DNA of 8,297 nucleotides from HGM05232 sp964646495 (lineage in GTDB: Bacteria > Bacteroidota > Bacteroidia > Bacteroidales > Muribaculaceae): contig CAZYEO010000104.1 in assembly GCA_964646495.1 (NCBI GenBank), positions 1-8,297 of the forward strand, written 5' to 3'. The position numbers were made by a program, and so were the translations under genes. The notes below the pieces were generated by a model. It made no database searches and had not been told where the DNA came from. It was given only the letters and a program-made list of their open reading frames with translations. Positions 1-6,663 of this stretch are shown in pieces. The stretch's first letter is position 1, and each line of letters begins with the position of its first letter.

Positions 1-34
1 GATTTTTTTGTGGTAGAATAAAGTTACACAATTA

Positions 35-70
35 GGGCTGAACTCAGAAATGAATTCAGCCCTTTATTTT
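35..70 (+). terminator. Rho-independent terminator of an upstream gene
   Basis: GGGCTGAA (35-42) pairs exactly with TTCAGCCC (55-62). The stem can be extended inward past one mismatch, and it is followed at once by a T-rich tail (TTTATTTT, 63-70). That arrangement is a plus-strand intrinsic terminator. It probably ends a gene lying left of the window. The 34 bases before it are too short to assign; one frame reads six codons and then TAA at 19-21, which could be that gene's tail. It insulates the LytTR gene from upstream transcription. Confidence 0.8.
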
Positions 71-122
71 GGATTCAAATAACTTTTATCGGACAGAAAT
101 AATATTTTTACACTTATTCTAT

Positions 123-153
123 TTTGGATATTTACAAAAATTATATAGATTTG
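123..153 (+). promoter_or_regulatory. Bacteroidota-type promoter for the LytTR-FHA-caspase genes
   Basis: TTTG at 123-126 (-33 element) is followed after 19 nt by TAGATTTG at 146-153, a full match to the Bacteroidota -7 consensus TAnnTTTG. Initiation would fall near position 160, leaving a leader of about 20 nt before the ATG at 182. It lies directly after the terminator at 35-70, as expected for the start of a new transcription unit. No Shine-Dalgarno sequence is visible before the ATG, which is usual in this phylum. Confidence 0.72.
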
Positions 154-181
154 CAAAACACCTAAGCAAAACACACTATTT

Positions 182-541
182 ATGAGAAAAATTTGTATTA
201 ATTCACGAGATGAGCTATGCATCATCGATCTTGAAAAAATAGCATATTTACAAGCAGATGGTAATTATACGCGCATCGTTTACATTAATAATCAAAGAGC
301 AGTAGTTTCATTGGGTATTACCAATATTAAAGAGATTATTGAGCAAGCACAAGGAGCAATTGAAAATCCCCGTTTTATCCGACTTGGGCGTAGCATAATT
401 ATAAATCATAATTATCTATTTAGCCTTAATGTCCTGAAGCAAAAAATCATATTATCCGATGGCTCTCAAAATATGGCAATACCTTTATCTATTTCCAAAA
501 ATTTATTGAAAGAATATAAGCGTTTAATCACATCTAAATAG
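182..541 (+). CDS. Stand-alone LytTR-family DNA-binding protein
   Basis: This 119-residue protein is essentially one LytTR domain (about residues 2-117). The diagnostic features are the DLEKIAYLQADGNYTRIVY segment (16-34), where LytTR proteins read '..I.yiea.gnYt.i', and FIRLGRSIIINHNYL (65-79), which matches the family's 'F.RihrS.lVN..yI'. LytTR domains bind DNA as beta-rich folds, usually at paired direct repeats. The receiver or membrane domain that normally controls them is absent, so the input must come from elsewhere. It is the first gene of the block, 20 nt before an FHA protein gene. It is therefore the obvious candidate regulator of the locus, and may respond to the phosphothreonine system encoded downstream. 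That link is inference. I see no convincing paired LytTR site upstream. The start follows the predicted promoter by about 25 nt and there is no competing ATG. Confidence 0.9.
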   Translation: MRKICINSRDELCIIDLEKIAYLQADGNYTRIVYINNQRAVVSLGITNIKEIIEQAQGAIENPRFIRLGRSIIINHNYLFSLNVLKQKIILSDGSQNMAIPLSISKNLLKEYKRLITSK

Positions 542-561
542 GCATAAAAAGAACAAATAAT

Positions 562-1197
562 ATGGGACTGAATAAAGAAATAATATTAGGAAAAGATGGA
601 ACACAGCTATTCCCTATTACAAACATTGGAGTAAGTAGGCAACATGCTCGTATCTCCATCCGAAATGGTGCATGGCATTTAGAAGATATGGATTCGACTA
701 ATGGCACTTATATAATGGATGAGAATGGAGATTATAAACGAATTGGAGCTAAAGACATAACCGAAGATACGGTAATAAGACTTGGTGATAGCTCTATCAG
801 AGGTTTTTCATTTGTTGCGCATCATGTAATAGAAGAAGATCCTAATAATTATTCTTATGAATTTCAACGTCTTTCTAAATTGCATGATGACCTTAATGAA
901 GAATGCGAACGAATCAAAAAGCGTACAAATATGATTTCATATATTCGGTCAATATTATCTCTTTTACCGTTGGCTGTGACGTTTATCCCCGGAATTGGAA
1001 ATGACCAACGTATATCCGTAATACGCATCGGTGCTGCTATCCCAATTGCATTTAATTTACTCTTTAGTAAAAACACTCGAATGTTGCATCACAATGACAA
1101 GGTACAGAAATTATTGACATGCCCTTGTTGCGGAAATCAGATGTCGAAAACAAATATTATTAAAGGCATGTGCCCCGTATGTAAAGCTCATTTATAA
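562..1197 (+). CDS. FHA-domain membrane protein with C-terminal zinc ribbon
   Basis: This 211-residue protein has, in order: an FHA domain (about 5-90) with ILGKDG (8-13), GVSRQHARI (23-31) and DSTNGTYI (44-51); a charged coiled-coil-like stretch (about 97-121); two hydrophobic helices (about 124-145 and 151-168) separated by a short turn; and a zinc ribbon with CxxC pairs at C187/C190 and C204/C207. FHA domains bind phosphothreonine, and the contact residues (S25, R26, H28, S45, N47) are all present. KKR before the first helix suggests that both ends are cytoplasmic, with the two helices forming a hairpin. The FHA domain starts unusually close to the Met, without the usual first two strands. 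An in-frame stop lies just upstream and no other start codon intervenes, so this is genuine. It is probably a membrane-anchored reader for the kinase encoded downstream. There are 20 nt to the LytTR gene and 13 nt to the caspase gene. Confidence 0.88.
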   Translation: MGLNKEIILGKDGTQLFPITNIGVSRQHARISIRNGAWHLEDMDSTNGTYIMDENGDYKRIGAKDITEDTVIRLGDSSIRGFSFVAHHVIEEDPNNYSYEFQRLSKLHDDLNEECERIKKRTNMISYIRSILSLLPLAVTFIPGIGNDQRISVIRIGAAIPIAFNLLFSKNTRMLHHNDKVQKLLTCPCCGNQMSKTNIIKGMCPVCKAHL

Positions 1198-1210
1198 CAT
1201 AGGAATTATT

Positions 1211-1939
1211 ATGAATCGTATTTTTTTGATTGTATATTTTATTTTTTGTATCACGATAGGAATACAAGCGCAACACACTTATGCGTTGGTCGTTGGGCTA
1301 TCAAACTATAAAGATGAAGGATTACAATTGAGACAAACCACAAAAGATGCAAAAGCCATAGCTAAAATATTTGAAGCTCAAAACTCACATGTAACTTTAT
1401 TAACCAGCAAATATGCCACTCAGAAAAAAATAATTGAAGAGTTACATAAAATATGCGAAAAAGCGACCGAAAACGATCGTATTATTTTTTATTTTAGTGG
1501 ACATGGAGCAAAGGGCAGTCTATTGGCATATGACGGTACTGATGGGCGAAAGTTTCTAAGTTATCGATCATTGATGCGTGAATTTTCTGATACAGATGCC
1601 CAGATTATATGCTTTATTGATGCTTGTCATTCCGGAACGATAAAGGCAGCCCTACCATCAAAAGGTGATAAATTACGACAACATATCGTTCTATTTCTAT
1701 CATCTCGCGATGATGAAACTTCTACAGAAAGTCCAAATGTTGGAGCCGGATATTTTACAATAGCACTTGCAAAAGGGTTAAAAGGGAAAGGGGATAATAA
1801 TATTGACCGTAAAATATCGGTGATGGAGTTATTTAAATATATATATGGGGATGTAAAATTAAGGAGTAACGACACCCAGCATCCTCAGCTTATATGTCCT
1901 ACTACATTGTATGACACCACAATTACACATTGGGACTGA
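1211..1939 (+). CDS. Secreted caspase-like (peptidase C14) protease
   Basis: This 242-residue protein has an N-terminal signal peptide (hydrophobic core about 4-18, likely cleavage after GIQA at residue 20) followed by one caspase fold. The hallmarks are YALVVGLSNY (24-33), the catalytic His in YFSGHG (H98), the catalytic Cys in DACHSG (C139), SSRDDETSTES (164-174) and GYFTIALAKGL (180-190). The dyad is intact, so an active cysteine endopeptidase is expected; related bacterial enzymes usually cut after Arg/Lys or Asp. There is no C-terminal effector or repeat domain, and the length fits a bare catalytic domain. The signal peptide puts it in the periplasm, or tethered at the inner membrane if not cleaved, away from the cytoplasmic kinase and FHA domains. 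AGGA at 1201-1204, six bases before the ATG, is one of the few Shine-Dalgarno-like sites in the window. It is the last gene of the first promoter's set. Target unknown; the acidic protein encoded next is a candidate. Confidence 0.92.
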   Translation: MNRIFLIVYFIFCITIGIQAQHTYALVVGLSNYKDEGLQLRQTTKDAKAIAKIFEAQNSHVTLLTSKYATQKKIIEELHKICEKATENDRIIFYFSGHGAKGSLLAYDGTDGRKFLSYRSLMREFSDTDAQIICFIDACHSGTIKAALPSKGDKLRQHIVLFLSSRDDETSTESPNVGAGYFTIALAKGLKGKGDNNIDRKISVMELFKYIYGDVKLRSNDTQHPQLICPTTLYDTTITHWD

Positions 1940-1994
1940 TAACTAACAATTTCGACACATAACTCAACATATTCAACCGGTATGAATTAAAAAA

Positions 1995-2027
1995 TTTGCA
2001 AATACTTACCATTCATCTTTACATTTG
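1995..2027 (+). promoter_or_regulatory. Second Bacteroidota-type promoter, upstream of the acidic-protein gene
   Basis: TTTG at 1995-1998 is separated by 21 nt from TACATTTG at 2020-2027, a full match to TAnnTTTG. Initiation near 2034 would give a leader of about 20 nt before the ATG at 2054, the same geometry as the promoter at 123-153. The gap of 114 nt (1940-2053) is the largest within the block, consistent with a second transcription unit for the acidic protein, FHA protein, phosphatase and perhaps kinase genes. I see no convincing terminator after the caspase gene, so readthrough from the first promoter is possible. Confidence 0.7.
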
Positions 2028-2053
2028 TTAAAAACAAAATCAAAAATTAATAT

Positions 2054-3316
2054 ATGAAAACAAAAATCAATCCTCCGAAAAACGAATCTGATTTCGAAGA
2101 TGAAGAAAAACAGAGAAAAGAAGAGTCTAAAAAAATGAAAAACGCTGCCATTGCATCAACAGGGGCAGGTATCGGTGTAGGAATTGCAGTAGCAGGTAGT
2201 GGGCTGGCTGACGTAATATATAATTCGGAAAGCTCAGACTCCGAGGTAGAGAAGTTACAAGATTCATTGAAAACAATATCAGATAGTGGTGACACAACCA
2301 CTAACCGAGAACAGATCGATGATAATTCGACACAAATACATCCCACTCCTTCAAACTCCAACAATAATGTAGACAACATTAACATTGCAACCATAGAGCC
2401 ATATTCCATTGAAGAAAATTCCAATGAAAACTATGTGGACATGGATGACTTCATCACCGAAACAGAAATTATTGCTGAATCTGATTATTCTGAAACGGAG
2501 TCTACAATCGACACAATCCAATCAATTGAAGCAATTAATCCAAACCAAGATATTCATTACGCAGAAGAGCCTATAATTGATTCGACAGATAGCATTGATT
2601 CAGGAAATATAATTGCTGAAAACGATGAGATTATAGAACCATTCAATTCGGGTATAACAGTGCAACTTGCCGATGATACTGAAATCATTACAGATGTTGA
2701 TAATAGCACAGAAATACAGTATGCACAATCAGAAACTCAACCTTTTGGTTCCCCATTTTCTGTGCCATTTGCCACTGACTCAGATTCCATTATCGAAGAA
2801 CCGAGTAATAACGCTCTTTTTTCGACAAACGATGATACCAATATTGAGGCAATTGAAACAATAGCCGCAAACGAGCAGGGAGTATCAGATTTACAAACTC
2901 CTGATATTTCTCTTACACCTGCCCCTGCCGAAACATCAGAAATTACGATAGAGATTAATGAGCCAACACCTTCGCAAAGTTCCGATTTTATTGCCAGTAT
3001 AGACCCTAATGATATTGAAACTGAAGATAGTCAATTTAATTCCGTAGGTGTAGTTACCCTAAATGGAAGTGAAGTTGCCGCAGCTTCATTTACCGACAAT
3101 GCCGGAAACGAATACTTTATGGTTGATACCAATGGAGATTCTATTTTCAATGAAATCACCGATGCCAATGGGCGTCCTATATACGAATTACAGGATGGAT
3201 TGTATGTAAGCGATATCGAGAATCGACTACAGACAACTCCGGAATATCTTTCGAAAACCGAGCTTGATATCAATCATAATATTGATGGGATTCAAGATGA
3301 CATAATTGATGTATAA
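2054..3316 (+). CDS. Acidic disordered protein with glycine-zipper-like membrane segment
   Basis: I cannot assign this 420-residue protein to a named family. Residues 1-30 are highly charged and end in KKMKN. Residues 31-56 are an Ala/Gly/Val/Ile segment with alternating glycines (GAGIGVGIAVAGSG, 37-50), able to form a tightly packed membrane helix. Residues 57-329 are low-complexity and rich in Asp, Glu, Ser, Thr, Asn and Ile, almost certainly disordered. Residues 330-392 look folded, with three D-x-(N/A)-G turns (from D348, D358 and D370), each followed by a short hydrophobic strand. DTNGD (358-362) resembles a calcium-binding loop of the DxNxD type. Lysines before and acids after the helix favour a cytoplasmic N-terminus and a periplasmic C-terminus. 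Between the caspase gene and the FHA/PP2C/kinase genes, it could be a kinase substrate bound by FHA domains, a caspase substrate, or a membrane effector. These roles are inference. It starts after a good promoter. Confidence 0.85.
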   Translation: MKTKINPPKNESDFEDEEKQRKEESKKMKNAAIASTGAGIGVGIAVAGSGLADVIYNSESSDSEVEKLQDSLKTISDSGDTTTNREQIDDNSTQIHPTPSNSNNNVDNINIATIEPYSIEENSNENYVDMDDFITETEIIAESDYSETESTIDTIQSIEAINPNQDIHYAEEPIIDSTDSIDSGNIIAENDEIIEPFNSGITVQLADDTEIITDVDNSTEIQYAQSETQPFGSPFSVPFATDSDSIIEEPSNNALFSTNDDTNIEAIETIAANEQGVSDLQTPDISLTPAPAETSEITIEINEPTPSQSSDFIASIDPNDIETEDSQFNSVGVVTLNGSEVAAASFTDNAGNEYFMVDTNGDSIFNEITDANGRPIYELQDGLYVSDIENRLQTTPEYLSKTELDINHNIDGIQDDIIDV

Positions 3317-3337
3317 CATAATCTGATAATAGAAGCA

Positions 3338-4081
3338 ATGGATACATCTAAAAAAATATATGAAGGAGTAACATTAAAATGCCCAAACTGTAAAGTAGGG
3401 CTTAAAATTAATATTCCCACAAATTCTGAAAAAATTAAAGCAATATGCTGCAGTTGCCAATCACCAATTATAATTAATGTGAAGAAAAAAAACGAACCAA
3501 TGAGACGTTTTGCAATCGGATGTCCACAGTGTCACACCAAATTAGGAATCACCGCTCCTATGGATATGTCTGACATCCATATTACTTGCAATTCGTGCAA
3601 TAATAAGTTTATCGTAAAGATAAAACCAAAAGAAATTAAGATGAACGACAATCCTCAGCCAATTAATACTATTAACACACCAAACACAAGCCTCGAGCAG
3701 AATATGAATAAAACGGCAACTGTAGATCTAAAGGATCGAAACTTAAGTATGGGAAGAATTGTGATTAAAAGAATGTTGAAATCTAATCTTATATTTGATC
3801 TTCACGAAGGAGATAATACGATTGGACGAGCAGACGATGAGTTGCCATCCGATATATCAATATCAAAAGATTCTACAGTGAGTAGGCGTTCAATTAAAAT
3901 CATAGTAAAAAAAGGAAACAATGGTTTTACATTTAAATTAAAGATTCTAAATGCCTCAAATCCAGTGTATGTCTCAAAAAAAGAAATAAAACAGGGTGAA
4001 GAACCGTTTCTCAATTATGGAGATGAAATAAAATTAGGAAACACTACACTGAAATTTGAAAAATTACCCCACAAACAATAA
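3338..4081 (+). CDS. Double zinc-ribbon protein with C-terminal FHA domain
   Basis: The 247-residue protein begins with two similar zinc ribbons: C15/C18 with C37/C40, and C62/C65 with C84/C87. Both follow the pattern CPxC..L.I..P......CxxC...I.V, so they look like a duplication of an MJ0042-like finger. A flexible Asn/Pro/Thr-rich linker (about 100-130) leads to an FHA domain (about 138-243) with TIGR (161-164), SDISI (171-175), TVSRRSIKI (180-188) and LNYGDEIKLG (225-234). The histidine normally found in SRxH is Ser185, and the usual (S/T)xNG motif is replaced by NASNP (205-209), so phosphothreonine binding may be weak or altered. No signal peptide or membrane helix is seen, so it is cytoplasmic. 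It is probably a reader or adaptor for the phosphatase/kinase pair; in other bacteria small zinc-ribbon or linker FHA proteins switch state on phosphorylation of the linker. It lies 21 nt after the acidic-protein gene and 8 nt before the phosphatase gene, so co-transcription is very likely. Confidence 0.86.
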   Translation: MDTSKKIYEGVTLKCPNCKVGLKINIPTNSEKIKAICCSCQSPIIINVKKKNEPMRRFAIGCPQCHTKLGITAPMDMSDIHITCNSCNNKFIVKIKPKEIKMNDNPQPINTINTPNTSLEQNMNKTATVDLKDRNLSMGRIVIKRMLKSNLIFDLHEGDNTIGRADDELPSDISISKDSTVSRRSIKIIVKKGNNGFTFKLKILNASNPVYVSKKEIKQGEEPFLNYGDEIKLGNTTLKFEKLPHKQ

Positions 4082-4089
4082 TTTAACAG

Positions 4090-5010
4090 ATGCAAATAGC
4101 TCTAAACCAACCTCTCTCATTCCACAACATTGGAACGCGCGAAAATCAAGAAGATTCTCGTTACCCTGATATTGATGCCCCATCGATAGAACAACGACTA
4201 TTTATGGTATGCGATGGAGTGGGTGGAAATAGCGGAGGAGAGGTGGCAAGCCATACAGTATGCAAAGCGGTTGAGAGTGCCATGGAGCAGTATAATCTCA
4301 ATACATCCGTTTTTAATAGAGATAATCTGGAGTTGATATTACTTGAAGCATATAATGTACTTACATCCGCTCTTACATCGGACAATGATGATATGTCTAC
4401 TACTTTTACTTTTTTGGCTTTACATTCCGCAGGATGTTTTGCGGCACATATAGGAGATAGCAGAATATATCATATATGTCCAGGATATGGCATAAAATAT
4501 AAAAGTGAAGATCATTCATTGGTTAATTCTTATGTACATGCCGGACTTATCACTCCAGAAGAAGCTGAACATCATCCGCAGAAAAATGTCATAACGCGTG
4601 CTATGAGTGGGTTGAAGGATGACAAAGAGATTACCCAAGCAACCACAATACAAATCACCGATATCAGAAAGGGGGATTATTTCTTTTTATGTTCGGATGG
4701 TGTACTTGAAAATATCTCTGACGAATTACTTGAAAACATCCTATCCTCTCAAAAAAATGACTATGATAAAATGATGGATATAAAACGAATATGTACAAAA
4801 AGCAAAGATAACAACACTGCTATATTAGTCCCTATTGCTGAGGTATCGGGCAAAAGTATTGTTAAAGATAGAAATATCGTAATCGATAATAACATTATCA
4901 CTCGAAATAAAATTAATAATATTTATCCGGAGAAATATCTGAATAAACAAGAATCACGTTCTCTAAATTCATTTATGAAAATGCTATCATCGCTATGGCG
5001 CAAATTCTGA
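4090..5010 (+). CDS. PP2C-type Ser/Thr protein phosphatase
   Basis: The 306-residue protein carries a PP2C domain (about 7-248), a metal-dependent phosphatase that removes phosphate from Ser/Thr. The metal-binding motifs are in order: GTRENQED (15-22), VCDGVGG (40-46), IGDSRIY (121-127), EDHSLV (140-145), VITRAMSG (167-174), FFLCSDGVLENIS (198-210) and KDNNTAIL (239-246). The expected acids D22, D42, D203 and D240 are all present. No export signal is seen. The 58-residue tail beyond the domain is basic and ends in FMKMLSSLWRKF (295-306), which could form an amphipathic helix that docks on the membrane near the kinase. It is the natural antagonist of the kinase encoded 77 nt downstream, as in other bacterial kinase/phosphatase pairs. 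The gene begins 8 nt after the FHA gene without a recognisable ribosome binding site, so translation is probably coupled or of the usual leaderless-SD type for this phylum. Confidence 0.94.
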   Translation: MQIALNQPLSFHNIGTRENQEDSRYPDIDAPSIEQRLFMVCDGVGGNSGGEVASHTVCKAVESAMEQYNLNTSVFNRDNLELILLEAYNVLTSALTSDNDDMSTTFTFLALHSAGCFAAHIGDSRIYHICPGYGIKYKSEDHSLVNSYVHAGLITPEEAEHHPQKNVITRAMSGLKDDKEITQATTIQITDIRKGDYFFLCSDGVLENISDELLENILSSQKNDYDKMMDIKRICTKSKDNNTAILVPIAEVSGKSIVKDRNIVIDNNIITRNKINNIYPEKYLNKQESRSLNSFMKMLSSLWRKF

Positions 5011-5087
5011 ATAATTTTTTCCCGAATAAAACATTACTAATATCATAATTAATATCTAACAATCTTTTTTGCATAATACATTACATT

Positions 5088-6659
5088 ATGAATGAAAATA
5101 ATAAACGAAATGCACTACCAATAGGGACTAAAATCCAAAGTGGGAAACGCGAATATACAATAGAACAAGTGTTAGGAGCCGGAGGCTTTGGCATTACATA
5201 TAAGGCATCTGCAATAGTATCCTTCGGAAAGATAAGACAACGAGTTACTTTTGCTATTAAAGAATTTTTCATGGGCGATTACTGTGAACGCCAACCTACA
5301 GATAGCTCCATGATTTATTCAAATCCATCGAAAAATAAAGTCGAAGAATCTAAAAAGAATTTTAACAGTGAGGTAAAACGGCTTTCTACCCTTGACAACG
5401 AAAATATAATTAAAATTGATGAACTCTTTGAAGCTAACAACACTGTGTATTATGTTATGGAGTACATAGATGGCTTAAGTTTGCGCAATTATGTGAAGGC
5501 AAATGGTGCTCTACGAGAAGCGGAAGCATTGCAGATGATTGTGCCGATTGCCAAAGCATTGGTATACTTGCACAAGCTACAAGTAACACACCTCGACATA
5601 AAACCCGACAATATAATGCTTAAAGAGGAAGAAAACGGATATATTGTACCTATTCTTATCGACTTTGGACTATCAAAGCATTATGAAAAAGATGGACAAC
5701 CAACTTCTACCATATCAATTACCGGTTGTAGCGAAGGATATTCCCCTATGGAACAATATCTTGGAATCACCTCATTTACCCCTCAGGCTGATATATATGC
5801 ACTTGCGGCAACATTATATTATTTATTAGTAGGAAAGGACCCTGCAAATGCATCATTTATATCCCCTGATAAAATAAGTGATGAGCTACCCACAAACATC
5901 AGTGATAATGTCAGAACGGCGATTCTTAATGCAATGAAAAAAGATCGTGATTACCGCACACCATTAGTAACACAATTTCTTGCTACATTGAATGTATTTC
6001 CTGAAACCACAGAAAAATATGACAATAAGACTGAAATAAAAAGTTCGGACAAAAAACAAAAATTATCAATTGATATTGACAAAAAGAAACTTCAGCGATT
6101 TGCCATAATTGGAGGATCGGCGTTTGTATTAGCTATTTTAATAATATTTTTATGGGATAAAATCGGCAACAATATCCCAGCAACAAACACACACAAATCA
6201 ATAGAAGCAGAAATACATGTAGATTCCATTTTATCAGTAATATCATATAATGCAGAAAATGCACAGGATAGCCACATTCTGCTTATTGATCTGAAACATC
6301 AAATGAATGATATTGTAGCAAAAGATATAAACGCAGCTAAAAGCGATACATTTATCAATGTAGAAAGACGTATTAATAATAAGCTGAATATGCTATTCAA
6401 TAAGTTCAAAGCGCAAGGAAATAATGCAGCTAACTCACTTGAAACTCGCATTGATGCCTATAAATCCGCATTAAAGATAAAGAGCGATGCAGTAATCGCA
6501 AATAATATAGATAAACTTGAATCTCAAAAAAACAAGATTCAAACGACTCCTAATGTTGAAACTCCCACCAATCCCGTTGCGACCGAATCACCAAATAATT
6601 ATAACAAAAAGGACTCAAACAAAGAAATAATATTCACAGAAGATGATTTCACCAACTAA
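5088..6659 (+). CDS. Transmembrane Ser/Thr protein kinase (Hanks type)
   Basis: The 523-residue protein has a kinase domain (about 24-305), a charged juxtamembrane stretch (306-337), one membrane helix (about 338-356, preceded by KKKLQR) and a helical C-terminal domain of about 165 residues. Catalytic features are the glycine loop LGAGGFG (29-35), Lys58 (AIKEF), Glu95, HLDIKPDN (168-175), DFG (192-194), SPMEQ (219-223) in place of APE, and D235. All essential residues are present. Leu169 replaces the Arg of HRD, making it a non-RD kinase, so control by activation-loop phosphorylation may be weak. The C-terminal part is probably periplasmic and has a TPR-like stretch near 438-462, ending in an Asn/Pro/Thr linker and an acidic tail. 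It lacks PASTA repeats. It is the likely writer for the two FHA readers. The 77-nt upstream gap has no good promoter, so co-transcription with the phosphatase gene is assumed. Confidence 0.94.
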   Translation: MNENNKRNALPIGTKIQSGKREYTIEQVLGAGGFGITYKASAIVSFGKIRQRVTFAIKEFFMGDYCERQPTDSSMIYSNPSKNKVEESKKNFNSEVKRLSTLDNENIIKIDELFEANNTVYYVMEYIDGLSLRNYVKANGALREAEALQMIVPIAKALVYLHKLQVTHLDIKPDNIMLKEEENGYIVPILIDFGLSKHYEKDGQPTSTISITGCSEGYSPMEQYLGITSFTPQADIYALAATLYYLLVGKDPANASFISPDKISDELPTNISDNVRTAILNAMKKDRDYRTPLVTQFLATLNVFPETTEKYDNKTEIKSSDKKQKLSIDIDKKKLQRFAIIGGSAFVLAILIIFLWDKIGNNIPATNTHKSIEAEIHVDSILSVISYNAENAQDSHILLIDLKHQMNDIVAKDINAAKSDTFINVERRINNKLNMLFNKFKAQGNNAANSLETRIDAYKSALKIKSDAVIANNIDKLESQKNKIQTTPNVETPTNPVATESPNNYNKKDSNKEIIFTEDDFTN

Positions 6660-6663
6660 GTGT

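Noticed and set aside
19..27. Single LytTR-like half site AAAGTTACA
   Set aside because: It mismatches the consensus at one position, lacks a second copy at 21-22 bp, and lies upstream of the terminator hairpin.
1940..1994. Terminator after the caspase gene
   Set aside because: Only a short 5-bp stem around the ACCGGT centre (ATTCA/TGAAT) is seen, followed by A residues rather than T on the plus strand.
2047..2424. Minus-strand reading frame over the start of the acidic-protein gene
   Set aside because: Ser/Phe/Leu-rich composition is the antisense shadow of the acidic repeats; the plus strand has a promoter and coherent gene order.
5011..5087. Separate promoter for the kinase gene
   Set aside because: CTTTTTTG near 5063 resembles the end of TAnnTTTG but lacks the TA, and no TTTG lies at the right distance upstream.
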